Under the pieces are notes generated by a model. The model saw only the letters and a program-made list of their open reading frames with translations. It ran no database searches and was not told where the DNA came from. The position numbers and the translations under genes were made by a program. DNA of 64,000 nt from Mucilaginibacter yixingensis (GTDB lineage: Bacteria > Bacteroidota > Bacteroidia > Sphingobacteriales > Sphingobacteriaceae). Of the stretch, positions 42,169 to 50,913 are shown in pieces (position 1 is the first letter of the stretch; each line of letters starts with the position of its first letter). The DNA lies in assembly GCF_041080815.1 (NCBI RefSeq), contig NZ_CP160205.1, positions 5,084,001 to 5,148,000 of the forward strand, read 5' to 3'.

Positions 42169-43578
42169 TTAGCTTTTCAATACCAGCAATGCCACATTCT
42201 CCACATGCTGTGTATGAGGGAACATGTCTACCGGCATTATTTTTTCAACGTCGTATTTTTCTTTCAGCACCAGCAGGTCGCGGGCCTGGGTGGCTGGGTT
42301 ACAGCTTACGTAAACAATTTTTGGCGCCTCAATTTCCATCAGGCGGGCAACCACGTCAGGATGCATACCTGCACGCGGCGGATCGGTAATAATCACGTCA
42401 GGCTTGCCATGCTCGGCCACAAAGTCGGCGTTCAGCACATCTTTCATGTCACCGGCGTAAAATTTGGTGTTGCCGATGTTGTTGATGCCCGAATTTACCT
42501 TAGCATCCTCAATGGCCGACGGTACGTACTCCACGCCCACCACCTCGCGCACGCCGCGGGCGATGAAGTTGGCAATGGTACCGGCGCCGGTGTAAAGGTC
42601 ATACACCAGTTCGTCGCCTTTAAAGCCGGCAAAATCACGAGTTACCTCATACAGGTGCAGCGCCTGCACCGAATTGGTTTGATAGAATGATTTTGGCCCG
42701 ATACGGAAACGGATGCCCTCCATCTCCTCGTGGATATATTCAGGACCGTTCCATACCAGCACGTCCTGATCAAAAATAGTATCGTTCTTTTTCTGGTTGA
42801 TGATGTACAGCAACGAGGTAATCTCCGGAAACTCTTTCGCCACGAAAGACATCAGTCCGCTAATTTCCTCTTCAGTTGTATAAGCAAATACCACTATCAC
42901 CATCAGCTCGCCAGTGGTTGACGTGCGGATGATGAGGTTGCGCAGTGCGCCCTCATGATGTTTCAGATTATAGAAACTCAAGCCATTAGCCTTGGCATAG
43001 GTGCGGATGGCGTTGCGCAGTTTGTTAGATGGATCGGCCTGCAGGTAACAATGATCAATATCCAGGATCTTATCAAAACGACCGGGAATGTGGAAACCCA
43101 GGGCGTTCATATCCGCAGGCTCGTCGCTGCGGTTCTCGCCGTCGGTTAGCCAGCGCTTGTCGCTAAAAGTAAACTCCAGTTTGTTGCGGTAGTAGCGGTC
43201 TTCCGGTGACGGCAGGATCGGCAACATCTTGTCCTCTATCTCCAACTTAGCTAATCGACTCAGCGCATCGGTTACCGATTTTTGCTTAAACTGCAACTGC
43301 GCTTCATACGTCATGTGCTGCCATTTGCAGCCGCCGCAAGTGCCAAAGTGCTCGCAAAAAGCAGTGGTGCGATAGGGCGATGGCGTTTTTAACTTGGCAA
43401 TTTTGCCTTCGCCAAAATTCTTTTTCTTTTTATAAACCTCAATGTCGGCTATATCGCCGGGTATGGCTTTCTCTACAAAGAGCACAAAATCGTCTGTCTT
43501 GCCCACGCCTTTGCCTTCTTCGGCAATGTCTATAATGGCAACGTCCTCAAAAAACCTGTTACTGGCTGTTTTATTCAT
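42169..43578 (-). CDS. rlmD: 23S rRNA uracil-5-methyltransferase, RlmD/RumA type
   Basis: 469 residues. The N-terminal TRAM domain (residues about 8-65) precedes the iron-sulphur site CEHFGTCGGCKW (residues about 75-86). The SAM-dependent domain has VYDLYTGAGTIANF and DPPRAGMHPDVV, and the catalytic Cys in YVSCNPATQARDL. The enzyme methylates a uridine of 23S rRNA; which position (RlmC, RlmD or RlmCD-like) cannot be decided from sequence. A TAACTTTG element lies seven bases before the start. Confidence 0.93.
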   Translation of the reverse strand: MNKTASNRFFEDVAIIDIAEEGKGVGKTDDFVLFVEKAIPGDIADIEVYKKKKNFGEGKIAKLKTPSPYRTTAFCEHFGTCGGCKWQHMTYEAQLQFKQKSVTDALSRLAKLEIEDKMLPILPSPEDRYYRNKLEFTFSDKRWLTDGENRSDEPADMNALGFHIPGRFDKILDIDHCYLQADPSNKLRNAIRTYAKANGLSFYNLKHHEGALRNLIIRTSTTGELMVIVVFAYTTEEEISGLMSFVAKEFPEITSLLYIINQKKNDTIFDQDVLVWNGPEYIHEEMEGIRFRIGPKSFYQTNSVQALHLYEVTRDFAGFKGDELVYDLYTGAGTIANFIARGVREVVGVEYVPSAIEDAKVNSGINNIGNTKFYAGDMKDVLNADFVAEHGKPDVIITDPPRAGMHPDVVARLMEIEAPKIVYVSCNPATQARDLLVLKEKYDVEKIMPVDMFPHTQHVENVALLVLKS

Positions 43579-43585
43579 TTCGGTG

Positions 43586-43593
43586 CAAAGTTA
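43586..43593 (-). promoter_or_regulatory. Bacteroidota -7 promoter element of rlmD (TAACTTTG)
   Basis: On the minus strand TAACTTTG followed by seven bases and the ATG at 43578, a near-leaderless layout. Confidence 0.6.
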
Positions 43594-43654
43594 AGGTTTT
43601 TTGGGTGATGTGAGAGAACCACCGGGGATGCTGGGTTCTGATATGCGACCGAAA

Positions 43655-43763
43655 GGACACACCCCTGATGTATGCATCTGCTAAAGCAATGTCCTGCAAT
43701 TCCCCTCTCGAGAGGGGAAACTACTGTCGGTGCAAATTGCAAAAACGTTAACAGGGGTGTGTC
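43655..43763. repeat. Inverted repeat with perfect 13-base ends
   Basis: GGACACACCCCTG (43655-43667) and CAGGGGTGTGTCC (43751-43763) are exact inverted copies; a CCCCTCTCGAGAGGGG palindrome lies between. The same words occur inside the composite repeats at 4301 and 14371. It lies between divergent rlmD and hisS. Confidence 0.85.
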
Positions 43764-43812
43764 CCTCTAATCAGTCTGCAATAATCTACCTTCCAAAAAT
43801 CCGCTCATTTTG

Positions 43813-43820
43813 TACCTTTG
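43813..43820 (+). promoter_or_regulatory. Bacteroidota -7 promoter element of hisS (TACCTTTG)
   Basis: TACCTTTG followed by CGCGCT and the ATG at 43827. Confidence 0.65.
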
Positions 43821-43826
43821 CGCGCT

Positions 43827-45212
43827 ATGGCATCCATCAAACCATCTGTACCCAAAGGCACGCGCGATTTCTCGCCCGTAGAAATGTCGCGACGCAATTT
43901 TATTTTTGATACCATTAAGGCGGTTTTTCGCAAATATGGCTATCAGCAGATAGAAACCCCGTCGATGGAAAACCTGTCGACCCTTATGGGTAAATATGGC
44001 GAAGAAGGCGATAAGCTGATTTTTAAGATATTAAACAGTGGTGATTTTTGGGCCGATGCCGAAACTAAAAAGCAAAAGAACGAAGGCTTTGAGTTTAATT
44101 CAAAAAGCCTGACCAGCATCATCTCAGAAAAAGCCCTCCGTTACGACCTCACCGTGCCCTTTGCCCGTTACGTGGTGATGCACCAGAACGAGATTACTTT
44201 CCCGTTCAAGCGTTTCCAGGTGCAGCCGGTTTGGCGTGCAGATCGTCCGCAACGTGGCCGCTATCGTGAGTTTTTTCAGTGTGATGCCGATGTGGTAGGT
44301 TCGCCATCGTTATTGAACGAGGCCGAGTTTGTGCTGATCTATGACGAGGCCCTGAGTAATTTAGGTCTAAAAGATTTTACTATTAAGATTAACAATAGAA
44401 AAATCCTCTCGGGTATTGCCGAGCTGATTGACAAAGCCGACCAGATTGTAGACATGACCGTGGCCATTGACAAGCTGGACAAAATTGGCCTTGACGGCGT
44501 AACCAAGGAATTGCTGGAACGCGATTTCACGCCAGAAAATATTGAACAGGTCAAACCGATCATCCTACTGGAAGGTACTAACGAAGAAAAGCTGGCCAGT
44601 CTGCGCAGTGTGTTGGCATCATCGGCCACCGGTATGAAAGGCTGCGAGGAGATTGAAAAAGTATTTACCTATCTAAAAAGCTTCACCCTGCAACGTGCCA
44701 AGGTGGAGCTGGATATTACCCTGGCCCGAGGATTGAACTATTACACCGGCGCCATTTACGAGGTAAAAACCAACGAAGTGCAAATGGGCAGTATTGGCGG
44801 CGGCGGTCGTTATGACGACCTGACCGGCATGTTCGGCCTGAAAGATCTGACCGGTGTAGGCATCTCCTTCGGGGCTGATCGTATCTACGATGTATTGCAG
44901 GAACTAAACCTGTTCCCTGCTACTACAGGCCAGTCAACCCGCGTACTGATTTGTCCGTTTGATGTCGAGGGTGAGACTTATGCTCTGCCCCTGCTGCAAA
45001 AGCTGCGCAATGCCGATGTAAATACAGAGCTGTACCCGGCAGGCGCCAAAATCAAAAAGCAATTAGACTACGCCAATGGCAAGCTGATCCCTTACGTAGT
45101 AATGATTGGCAGCGACGAAATGCAAAGCGGACAACTGGCACTGAAAGACATGCAAAGCGGCACCCAGGAAAAACTAACGGCAGAGCAGATCATTGCCAAG
45201 TTGACCGCATAA
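43827..45212 (+). CDS. hisS: Histidyl-tRNA synthetase
   Basis: 461 residues from the ATG at 43827; a position three codons upstream is open but lies in the promoter element. Class II synthetase that charges tRNA-His. Visible: PKGTRDFSP (residues about 8-16), motif 2 FKRFQVQPVWRADRPQRGRYREFFQCD (130-156), ARGLNYYTGAIYEV and GGGGRYDDL, the His-binding signatures, and a C-terminal anticodon domain (VLICPFDVEGETYALPLL). tRNA-Pro follows 77 bases after the stop. Confidence 0.97.
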   Translation: MASIKPSVPKGTRDFSPVEMSRRNFIFDTIKAVFRKYGYQQIETPSMENLSTLMGKYGEEGDKLIFKILNSGDFWADAETKKQKNEGFEFNSKSLTSIISEKALRYDLTVPFARYVVMHQNEITFPFKRFQVQPVWRADRPQRGRYREFFQCDADVVGSPSLLNEAEFVLIYDEALSNLGLKDFTIKINNRKILSGIAELIDKADQIVDMTVAIDKLDKIGLDGVTKELLERDFTPENIEQVKPIILLEGTNEEKLASLRSVLASSATGMKGCEEIEKVFTYLKSFTLQRAKVELDITLARGLNYYTGAIYEVKTNEVQMGSIGGGGRYDDLTGMFGLKDLTGVGISFGADRIYDVLQELNLFPATTGQSTRVLICPFDVEGETYALPLLQKLRNADVNTELYPAGAKIKKQLDYANGKLIPYVVMIGSDEMQSGQLALKDMQSGTQEKLTAEQIIAKLTA

Positions 45213-45288
45213 CCTATTTGGCCATTACCGCATTTTATTATATTTGTGATCCGGCGTTTGTGCGCGCTAGCAGTACAAACAACCATCT

Positions 45289-45362
45289 CGGGATGTAGCG
45301 TAGCCCGGTATCGCGCCAGCATGGGGTGCTGGAGGTCGTGGGTTCGAATCCCGCCATCCCGA
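45289..45362 (+). tRNA. tRNA-Pro (anticodon GGG)
   Basis: Seventy-four bases folding as a cloverleaf: acceptor CGGGATG / CATCCCG, anticodon stem CCAGC / GCTGG around loop ATGGGGT (anticodon GGG, reads CCC), T arm GTGGG-TTCGAAT-CCCGC, discriminator A. CCA is not encoded. The gene marks the left edge of the stress-gene island, as tRNA genes often do. Confidence 0.95.
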
Positions 45363-45372
45363 CTTGAAAATC

Positions 45373-45407
45373 AAGGACTTATGATTAAAAAATCTAAGTC
45401 CTTTTTT
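45373..45407 (+). terminator. Terminator of tRNA-Pro
   Basis: Nine-base stem AAGGACTTA / TAAGTCCTT, 13-base loop, then a T run. Confidence 0.85.
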
Positions 45408-45525
45408 ATTGGGTCTAACATAGGTCTAACAGTTTGCGTGTGTTTTAGTACGTTTTTTTATTGCTAAAGAAAATCACATTAAGTTATTTTGTGCTATTGA
45501 AGATAGTGGCAGGAACAAATTCTCG

Positions 45526-46014
45526 CTATAATTCGATAAACTTAGCATTACTATAGTTTAGATTTTCATTGTGTTGAACGTAGCCAAGTTGATTTGTCAG
45601 CATTTTGGTATGGCCTATTTTAAATTCTGAAATATTCCGGTGATGATGGTAATACTCATACTGAAAAGCATACTGCCGGAAAAAACGCCCGATGCAGCGC
45701 AACTCTTCCCGGTAATACTCCTGCAACTCCAAAATAGAAGTCGCCTTCTTAACGTTTTCCAGGTGATACAACTCCGTCTCCAAGACCTGCAAGCTAAAAA
45801 AGCGCGGCTTCACCACTTTAAAAAATTGTACCTCAGCCGCCTGGTCTATAAAACCCGTCGCTAAAGCCTTTTCCCGCACCTCTACTAAAACCTTTCTGAT
45901 CACACTCAAACAAGCCGTCATCTTTTGTAAAGGCCGGGCCTCTTCCAAAGCGATCAAACTCAATTTGTTTTCCAGCTCCACATACATTTCCTCAAAGTCC
46001 AATACATTTACCAT
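45526..46014 (-). CDS. RteC-domain protein
   Basis: 162 residues from the ATG at 46014; the frame is open further upstream but that part reads unlike the family. The core (EVQFFKVVKPRFFSLQVLETELYHLE, LELQEYYREELRCIGRFFRQ, FQYEYYHHHR) matches RteC, the regulator of excision and transfer in CTnDOT-type conjugative transposons. No RteA/RteB or transfer genes are nearby. It faces the tRNA gene and looks like a leftover of a mobile element at the island edge. Confidence 0.8.
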   Translation of the reverse strand: MVNVLDFEEMYVELENKLSLIALEEARPLQKMTACLSVIRKVLVEVREKALATGFIDQAAEVQFFKVVKPRFFSLQVLETELYHLENVKKATSILELQEYYREELRCIGRFFRQYAFQYEYYHHHRNISEFKIGHTKMLTNQLGYVQHNENLNYSNAKFIEL

Positions 46015-46164
46015 CGATAAAAAAATTAAAGTCCACAAAACCCGCGCCGCCCAAGCCTTTTCACAACTATTTAAACTCACAAGCAATTTATTGAACCCAA
46101 AGTTGGTCCGATCGGGGAACCGGGACGTTGATAATCATCAATATTATCAACGAACGAAAAACCT

Positions 46165-46740
46165 ATGGACGCAACACTCTTACTGCAAACCCTGAACCCC
46201 ATCCGGCCAGTCTCAGGGTAGCTTCAGCAGCGCTTCGCGGAAAATCTCGAAGAAGAACACTATCCCAAAAAGCAGGTACTCCTCCGGCCCGGCCAAACCT
46301 GCCGGAAAATCTATTTCTTGACCCGTGGCCTCGCTGGAGCCTATTACCACACCGACAAACAAAAAGAATGTACCACGCGCGAAGGGGACCTGATGATCTC
46401 CGTCTACAGCTTTTATACTCAGCAACCCGCCACGGAAACCATCGAACTGCTCGAAGACAGTACCCTCCTCTTACTCAGCTGGGCGCAGATGCAGGCCATC
46501 TACGCCGACTTTCCCGAGTTTAATTTCATCGGGCGCATGCTCACCGAAAAATACTATATGGCCTCCGAACAGCGCACTAACCTGCTGCAGAACGGAACTG
46601 CCATCGAGCGGTACAACCTTTTGCTGAAAACCCACCCCGATATCATCCAGCGCGTGCCCCTCTGGATGGTCGCCTCGCACCTCAACGTCAGCCACGAGGC
46701 ACTTTGCCGCATCCGCGGCCAACAACTCCAAACCACTTAA
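46165..46740 (+). pseudogene. Crp/Fnr-type regulator broken by an in-frame amber stop
   Basis: ATG at 46165 gives 18 residues (MDATLLLQTLNPIRPVSG), then TAG at 46219-46221, and the same frame continues without shift to 46740 (LQQRFAENLEEEHYPKKQVLL...). The continuation has the cyclic-nucleotide-binding fold of Bacteroidota Crp/Fnr regulators (VLLRPGQTCRKIYFLTRGLAGAY, EGDLMISVYSF) and a short C-terminal helix-turn-helix (MVASHLNVSHEALCRIRG). One base change explains the break. Downstream ATG codons could start a shorter protein. Confidence 0.82.
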
Positions 46741-46795
46741 AAGGCGATAAACATCAATATTTTAAAATAGGTCAAATCCAATAAAGCACCCAGCC

Positions 46796-47185
46796 ATGAA
46801 AAAATATCCCATCATCATCCTGCTGATCATCGGCCTGGCAGCAGCCTGTCGTAAAGCACAAACACCGTCCTTTACCCCGCAAACCACCGATACCATGCAC
46901 CAAACCCTCAGCCTGAAAGCCGTCACGGACTGGTACAGCCAACAACCAGACTCCAATACCGTTCAAACCAATGCCCTCGGTCAAAAAACCTTCAATCTTA
47001 AAAGGCTGAACCCCAACCTGGATAACTTAACATCCATCCCAACCAAAAAAGGCAACTACTGGCTCGTCAGACTCCAGGGCCAGCCGACCTATAACGGCAT
47101 CAAACTCGGCTACCGCAAACTCGCTTTTCTCAAAGACAGCACCGGGCATATCCAGGCCCGTATCCTGGAGATCGGGCCTCAGTAA
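46796..47185 (+). CDS. Lipoprotein, probably N-terminal part of a split gene
   Basis: 129 residues with a lipoprotein signal ending LAAAC near residue 18, then THR/Gln-rich sequence (TPSFTPQTTDTMHQTLSLKAVTDWYSQQ) and ILEIGPQ at the end. It stops two bases before a second frame that looks like the C-terminal part of a Bacteroidota lipoprotein, in the +1 phase. The two may be one gene split by a deletion or frameshift. Confidence 0.6.
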   Translation: MKKYPIIILLIIGLAAACRKAQTPSFTPQTTDTMHQTLSLKAVTDWYSQQPDSNTVQTNALGQKTFNLKRLNPNLDNLTSIPTKKGNYWLVRLQGQPTYNGIKLGYRKLAFLKDSTGHIQARILEIGPQ

Positions 47186-47186
47186 A

Positions 47187-47546
47187 TTGCATGCCCCCGG
47201 CAAACTCGCCGACAACTCCCAACTGGACTATAACGTCAGTATCACCTACAACGTCAATTCCGTCCAGTTCGCTAACCTCATCAATTACCTCAACGAACCC
47301 CTGCTCACATACGACCTGATCGACATGAACTGCACGGGCTATGCCGAAGCCGCCTGCCACTATGCCGGCATCCCCTTACCCGACGGTTCGGCCACCGTCG
47401 GCTTGGCCGGCCCCGGCGGTGCTACTGTAGCACAAACACCCGCAGGCCTGGGCAGCAGCCTGGACAACATGAAAGGCCAATCCGGTGTGAATACCAACGG
47501 CGGCACCATACCCACCACTCACGGCCCCTGTAACCAAAAAGCTTAA
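47187..47546 (+). pseudogene. C-terminal lipoprotein fragment
   Basis: 119 residues with only a TTG as start. The sequence SQLDYNVSITYNVNSVQFANLINYLNE, YDLIDMNCTGYAEAACHYAGI and TNGGTIPTTHGPCNQ resembles the end of a family of secreted Bacteroidota proteins in which a Cys/His-type fold follows a lipoprotein N-terminus. Without its own signal it should not be exported, so I read it as a remnant. Confidence 0.5.
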
Positions 47547-47558
47547 ATCACAACAACG

Positions 47559-47885
47559 ATGAAAAAACCACTGAAATACAGTATCTGGGCATTGCTCATC
47601 ATCTATCTGCTCACTAATTATACCCCCATCAGCTACCTGCTGAAGGAAGACTATACCTACAGCAATGTCGACGGCAGCTATACCGATAGCGAAGAAGGAG
47701 GGAAGGGCAATACCTACGAAACCGTCATCCGCCGCTACGCCACCTTTTTATGCCGGCACCCGGATAAGGATACTGGTGACAACCACCTGTACCGCACCTT
47801 CACCATCAAACCCTGGTGCATCTGGGAATGGCATGACATGATCTTTCACAGCGAAAGATTTTGGCTGCCTTATAAAAGGCCTTAA
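47559..47885 (+). CDS. Small membrane-anchored protein of unknown function
   Basis: 108 residues with one N-terminal helix (residues about 6-24, IWALLIIYLLTNYTPISYLL) and a C-terminal soluble part rich in Trp, His and Arg (YETVIRRYATFLCRH, WCIWEWHDMIFHSERFW). No family recognised. It follows the lipoprotein fragment by 12 bases and is followed by a terminator. Confidence 0.58.
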   Translation: MKKPLKYSIWALLIIYLLTNYTPISYLLKEDYTYSNVDGSYTDSEEGGKGNTYETVIRRYATFLCRHPDKDTGDNHLYRTFTIKPWCIWEWHDMIFHSERFWLPYKRP

Positions 47886-47918
47886 GATGCGGTGCTACCG
47901 CAAGGCCACCGATGCCTG

Positions 47919-47961
47919 ATACCCTGATCCCGCAGAAATGTTTCAATCAGGGTATTTTTTT
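47919..47961 (+). terminator. Rho-independent terminator
   Basis: Perfect ten-base stem ATACCCTGAT / ATCAGGGTAT with a 17-base loop and seven T residues. Confidence 0.85.
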
Positions 47962-47973
47962 GCGAATTATAAT

Positions 47974-47981
47974 TACCTTTG
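47974..47981 (+). promoter_or_regulatory. Bacteroidota -7 promoter element (TACCTTTG)
   Basis: TACCTTTG, then ATTT, then the ATG at 47986. Confidence 0.65.
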
Positions 47982-47985
47982 ATTT

Positions 47986-48453
47986 ATGCCCCTCGCCCCT
48001 CAGGATAAACTATTGTCCCAAATTCTACCGCACTGTGAGCCACATCGCAGAATGAAGGATCGTGTGCTGGGCAAACTTGGTTTTGAAGGCCAGCAGCTAT
48101 ATCTGGATAATTTACCCGCCACGGACAGATACGCCAATCACCTGAGCTGGCTCAGGGTATTAGCGCCTTTATTACCGCATACGATCGAAACAATCTTTAT
48201 GCAGGAGATCAGGCGGGATGAAAACCTTTCGCAGTTGCTCGTGGTCTCCCGTATCGATGTGCCGGAAGAAACCCATGACCAGGAAGCTGAAAGTTTTTTT
48301 ATTCTGGAAGGTAAATGCGCCTGTACTGTCGGCAAAAAAATATTTTATTTGAGTGCAGGTGATTACCTTGATATTCCGCTGCATATACCCCATGACGTCA
48401 AATTACTAAGCCATCAGGTGACCGCCATCGTGCAGCGCCGGTTTCAGATTTGA
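47986..48453 (+). CDS. Cupin-domain protein
   Basis: 155 residues. The C-terminal half (residues about 80-150) is a cupin barrel: VSRIDVPEETHDQEAESFFILEGKCACTVG and YLSAGDYLDIPLHIPHDVKLL, with His and Glu residues in metal-ligand positions. The N-terminal half is helical (LLSQILPHCEPHRRMKDRVL). Probably a small metal-binding regulatory or enzymatic protein; ligand unknown. Confidence 0.78.
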   Translation: MPLAPQDKLLSQILPHCEPHRRMKDRVLGKLGFEGQQLYLDNLPATDRYANHLSWLRVLAPLLPHTIETIFMQEIRRDENLSQLLVVSRIDVPEETHDQEAESFFILEGKCACTVGKKIFYLSAGDYLDIPLHIPHDVKLLSHQVTAIVQRRFQI

Positions 48454-48710
48454 TACGGGCTTTTATGGGGCGCCAAAGTTTAATTCCGGATGATGGCAAC
48501 CATGATCAACCCGGCTTTCCTAACTTTAGTATCGCTCAGGACCATTCAGACTGAAATGGCGGAGCGTTGATACTAGCAGGCAATACACGCTTTTGGCGCC
48601 CGCGCTACCGACCACCCGGTCGGCCAGCCGTTACCCGGAAGTGGAAACTTTTTTATACGTATCGTGCCAGGTCTTTATTTCGTGGATTTCGTTCTTAGGT
48701 CAACGGATAT
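48454..48710. other. Gene-free stretch
   Basis: 257 bases between convergent genes. The only structure I see is a pair of inverted GGCGCCAAAAG-like words near 48472 and 48592. No gene with supporting signals is visible. Confidence 0.5.
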
Positions 48711-49289
48711 TTAATTTTCTTTGATCAAAGCGGCTTTCTTCCGCTGTTTATTCACACTGTGCGGCCGCAGAAAGTTATAGGTAAAGGCAAAACCCATGTA
48801 TTGCGTGCTTCGGCTGTTGTTCGTCCCGTCAAAAAAATAATAACCTTGCGTAACCGCCACCGCGACATTGGCCGATATATTGAAATTGATGCTGTTGCAG
48901 ATCTCGGTCATTAATGCCTGCTGTGCACCAAACAGGTAGCCGCCGCCAAGGCAAAGCCCCTCGGCGAAACGCCCGGCAGAAAAAATATTGATCGTGGGCC
49001 GGAATTCAATGTACCGCGTCGTATCTCTGCCCGAGCTGATGGAATTGGTCCTTCCGGTGGCCAGGCCCAGATCAAAGATGCCGTAAGTGCGGCCCAGTTC
49101 AACCGCAGGTGAAAACCGTTTGAAAAAACCACCTTTCGTATTGACGAAAACATTGGCATTGACCGACAGGTAATAGTAACGGGGTTCTTTGGTTTCCTTC
49201 GACGTATCCGACTCTATGGTCGTATCCTTGCCGGCGATCGTCTTGCGCTCGGCATGCGGAATTAAGATCTTAGGCAGGCTTTGTCCCGC
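48711..49289 (-). pseudogene. Outer-membrane beta-barrel protein remnant
   Basis: The minus-strand frame is open from a TAG at 49290-49292 to the stop at 48711 and encodes barrel-like sequence (RYYYLSVNANVFVNTKGGFF, LGRTYGIFDLGLATGRTNS, YIEFRPTINIFSAGRF, TQYMGFAFTYNFLRP), but no start fits the signal. A hydrophobic, signal-like stretch (FYFVLLVSVICSALRA) lies just upstream at about 49310-49365 in another phase, ending near GGT. A one-base shift near 49280 would join them. The gene is therefore broken. Confidence 0.7.
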
Positions 49290-49439
49290 CTAGTTCTGAG
49301 CTTTTAGCCCGCAAGGCAGAGCAGATAACGCTAACAAGAAGGACGAAATAGAAGATACCGGTTCCGCATAAATGGGATATTAAGAAAACGTTCTTCTCCA
49401 ACAGCGTTCCGGCTATTTTGTTTAGCGAAGCGTGGACAG

Positions 49440-50081
49440 TCAAGCCTCAGTTTTCCCCGATTTTGCTTCCCGGTATTCGATCAGGCCATTGACCAGTTTC
49501 TGCCATTGGCCACCGGATAAACCTGCCCGCGCCATCAGCCCGATGGCGGTATTGCGGATCTGGTCATGCAGATCGACCCCTTCGTTATTGGGCGTTTCGT
49601 TCCGTCCATGCGCGCCCGCGCTGACCACCATCCCGTCGCGTCTGACGATAAACGTACTGGTTGATTCGTCCGTATAAAAATGCGCGATCTCCCCGCCCGT
49701 TTTTCGCGGATCGGCGCAAGGCCGCACCGTCATCAGCACATATGCTTCCGCCGTATGCGCGCCGCCTTCAGACGCCAGGTTTTCGATGAACACCCATTCC
49801 AGCCCTTCGCCCGCATCCGGCCCGGGGCCCGGCAGATTGATACTGATAAAAAAGCCCTCCTCCGCCATCAGCGCCAGCTCTTTTCCCTGATTATTGCACA
49901 AGGTAAACTTCGCCGAACCCGCCCCGGCATAATTAGGCCAGTTGTTGACTGAAAGCATCCGTCCGGCCGCCGCCTGGAAGGCACGGTGCGCCGCTTCCAG
50001 CGTATCATAACGCTGTTCATGCGTAAAATCGGTCTGCCGCCCCCTGCGTTGTTCCGGCAATAATTCGTTCGCTGTTTTCAT
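49440..50081 (-). CDS. Protein of unknown function
   Basis: 213 residues from the ATG at 50081. Two halves: a fold with AAGRMLSVNNWPNYAGAGSAKFTLCN and a beta-rich core (FFISINLPGPGPDAGEGLEWVFIENL, AYVLMTVRPCADPRKTGG), then STSTFIVRRDGMVVSAGAHGRNE. No membrane segment or signal. It resembles conserved Bacteroidota proteins of unknown role; I cannot name the family. It diverges from the AlkB gene. Confidence 0.68.
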   Translation of the reverse strand: MKTANELLPEQRRGRQTDFTHEQRYDTLEAAHRAFQAAAGRMLSVNNWPNYAGAGSAKFTLCNNQGKELALMAEEGFFISINLPGPGPDAGEGLEWVFIENLASEGGAHTAEAYVLMTVRPCADPRKTGGEIAHFYTDESTSTFIVRRDGMVVSAGAHGRNETPNNEGVDLHDQIRNTAIGLMARAGLSGGQWQKLVNGLIEYREAKSGKTEA

Positions 50082-50164
50082 ACCCAACTAACAGCACAAT
50101 ACCTTCGCTTGTTTGCCGGGAGAACAAAGCGGCCGCCCGTTCGTTGAAAGGATAAAGGCCCGTC

Positions 50165-50779
50165 ATGACACAAACCCATCTATTAGCCGGCCTGCTGCCC
50201 AACAGCGGCCTGCCGGAAGAACAGGTTGATTACCGGCCCGGCGTATTCTCTGCAGAAGAAAGCAGGCAGTTCATGGCGCACCTCATCCATCGCGTACCCT
50301 GGCAGCAAAAGTCGCAGCTGCTTTACGGTAAAGAGGTGATCACCCCAAGGCTGACTGCCTGTTACGGCAACCCGGACGTCGATTATTCCTTAACCGGTAA
50401 AGGTCTGCGCCCCTTAGCCTGGACACCGGAACTGCTACAGATCAAAGACCGGATCGAACCGTTTTCCGGAGCGAAATTCGACAGCGTGCTGCTCAACTAT
50501 TACCGGGACGGGAACGACTCGGTGAGCTGGCATACAGATAACGACGGCGTCCCGGGCAAGAACTGGATCGTCGCCTCGGTAAGTTTTGGACAAGCCCGCC
50601 GCTTTGAGTTCCGCCTGCGCGAAGATCACCGCGTCAAATATACAGTCGAGCTGGAAAACGGCTCCTACCTGCTGATGAAAGGCGGCTTCCAGGAATACTG
50701 GCAGCACCGCGTGCCCAAATCCAAACAGCCGATGCAGGCCCGCATTAATTTAACTTTCCGGGTATTACACCGGAATTAA
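50165..50779 (+). CDS. AlkB-type Fe(II)/2-oxoglutarate DNA dealkylase
   Basis: 204 residues. Iron ligands appear as HTD in SVSWHTDNDGV (residues about 117-127) and His in EYWQHRVPKS; the 2-oxoglutarate-binding Arg pair is in ARINLTFRVL at the end. AYGNPDVDYSL-type and FDSVLLNYYRDGNDS stretches match the AlkB2/3-like group. It removes methyl lesions from nucleic-acid bases by oxidation. Located with stress genes, which fits an alkylation-repair role. Confidence 0.93.
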   Translation: MTQTHLLAGLLPNSGLPEEQVDYRPGVFSAEESRQFMAHLIHRVPWQQKSQLLYGKEVITPRLTACYGNPDVDYSLTGKGLRPLAWTPELLQIKDRIEPFSGAKFDSVLLNYYRDGNDSVSWHTDNDGVPGKNWIVASVSFGQARRFEFRLREDHRVKYTVELENGSYLLMKGGFQEYWQHRVPKSKQPMQARINLTFRVLHRN

Positions 50780-50913
50780 TGCGGTCAACCGCCAAGGTCG
50801 AACCGTATCATTTGCATTAAAAATGAGCGTCGGCTGCCGAAACAATCCGCTCCATTGATTTGTACTATCTAAGCGTGTTTGATCGCCGCAGTAAACCTTT
50901 AAATCCATTAACG

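Noticed and set aside
46219..46221. Recoding of TAG as an amino acid
   Set aside because: A single case with no special insertion signal; nonsense mutation is simpler.
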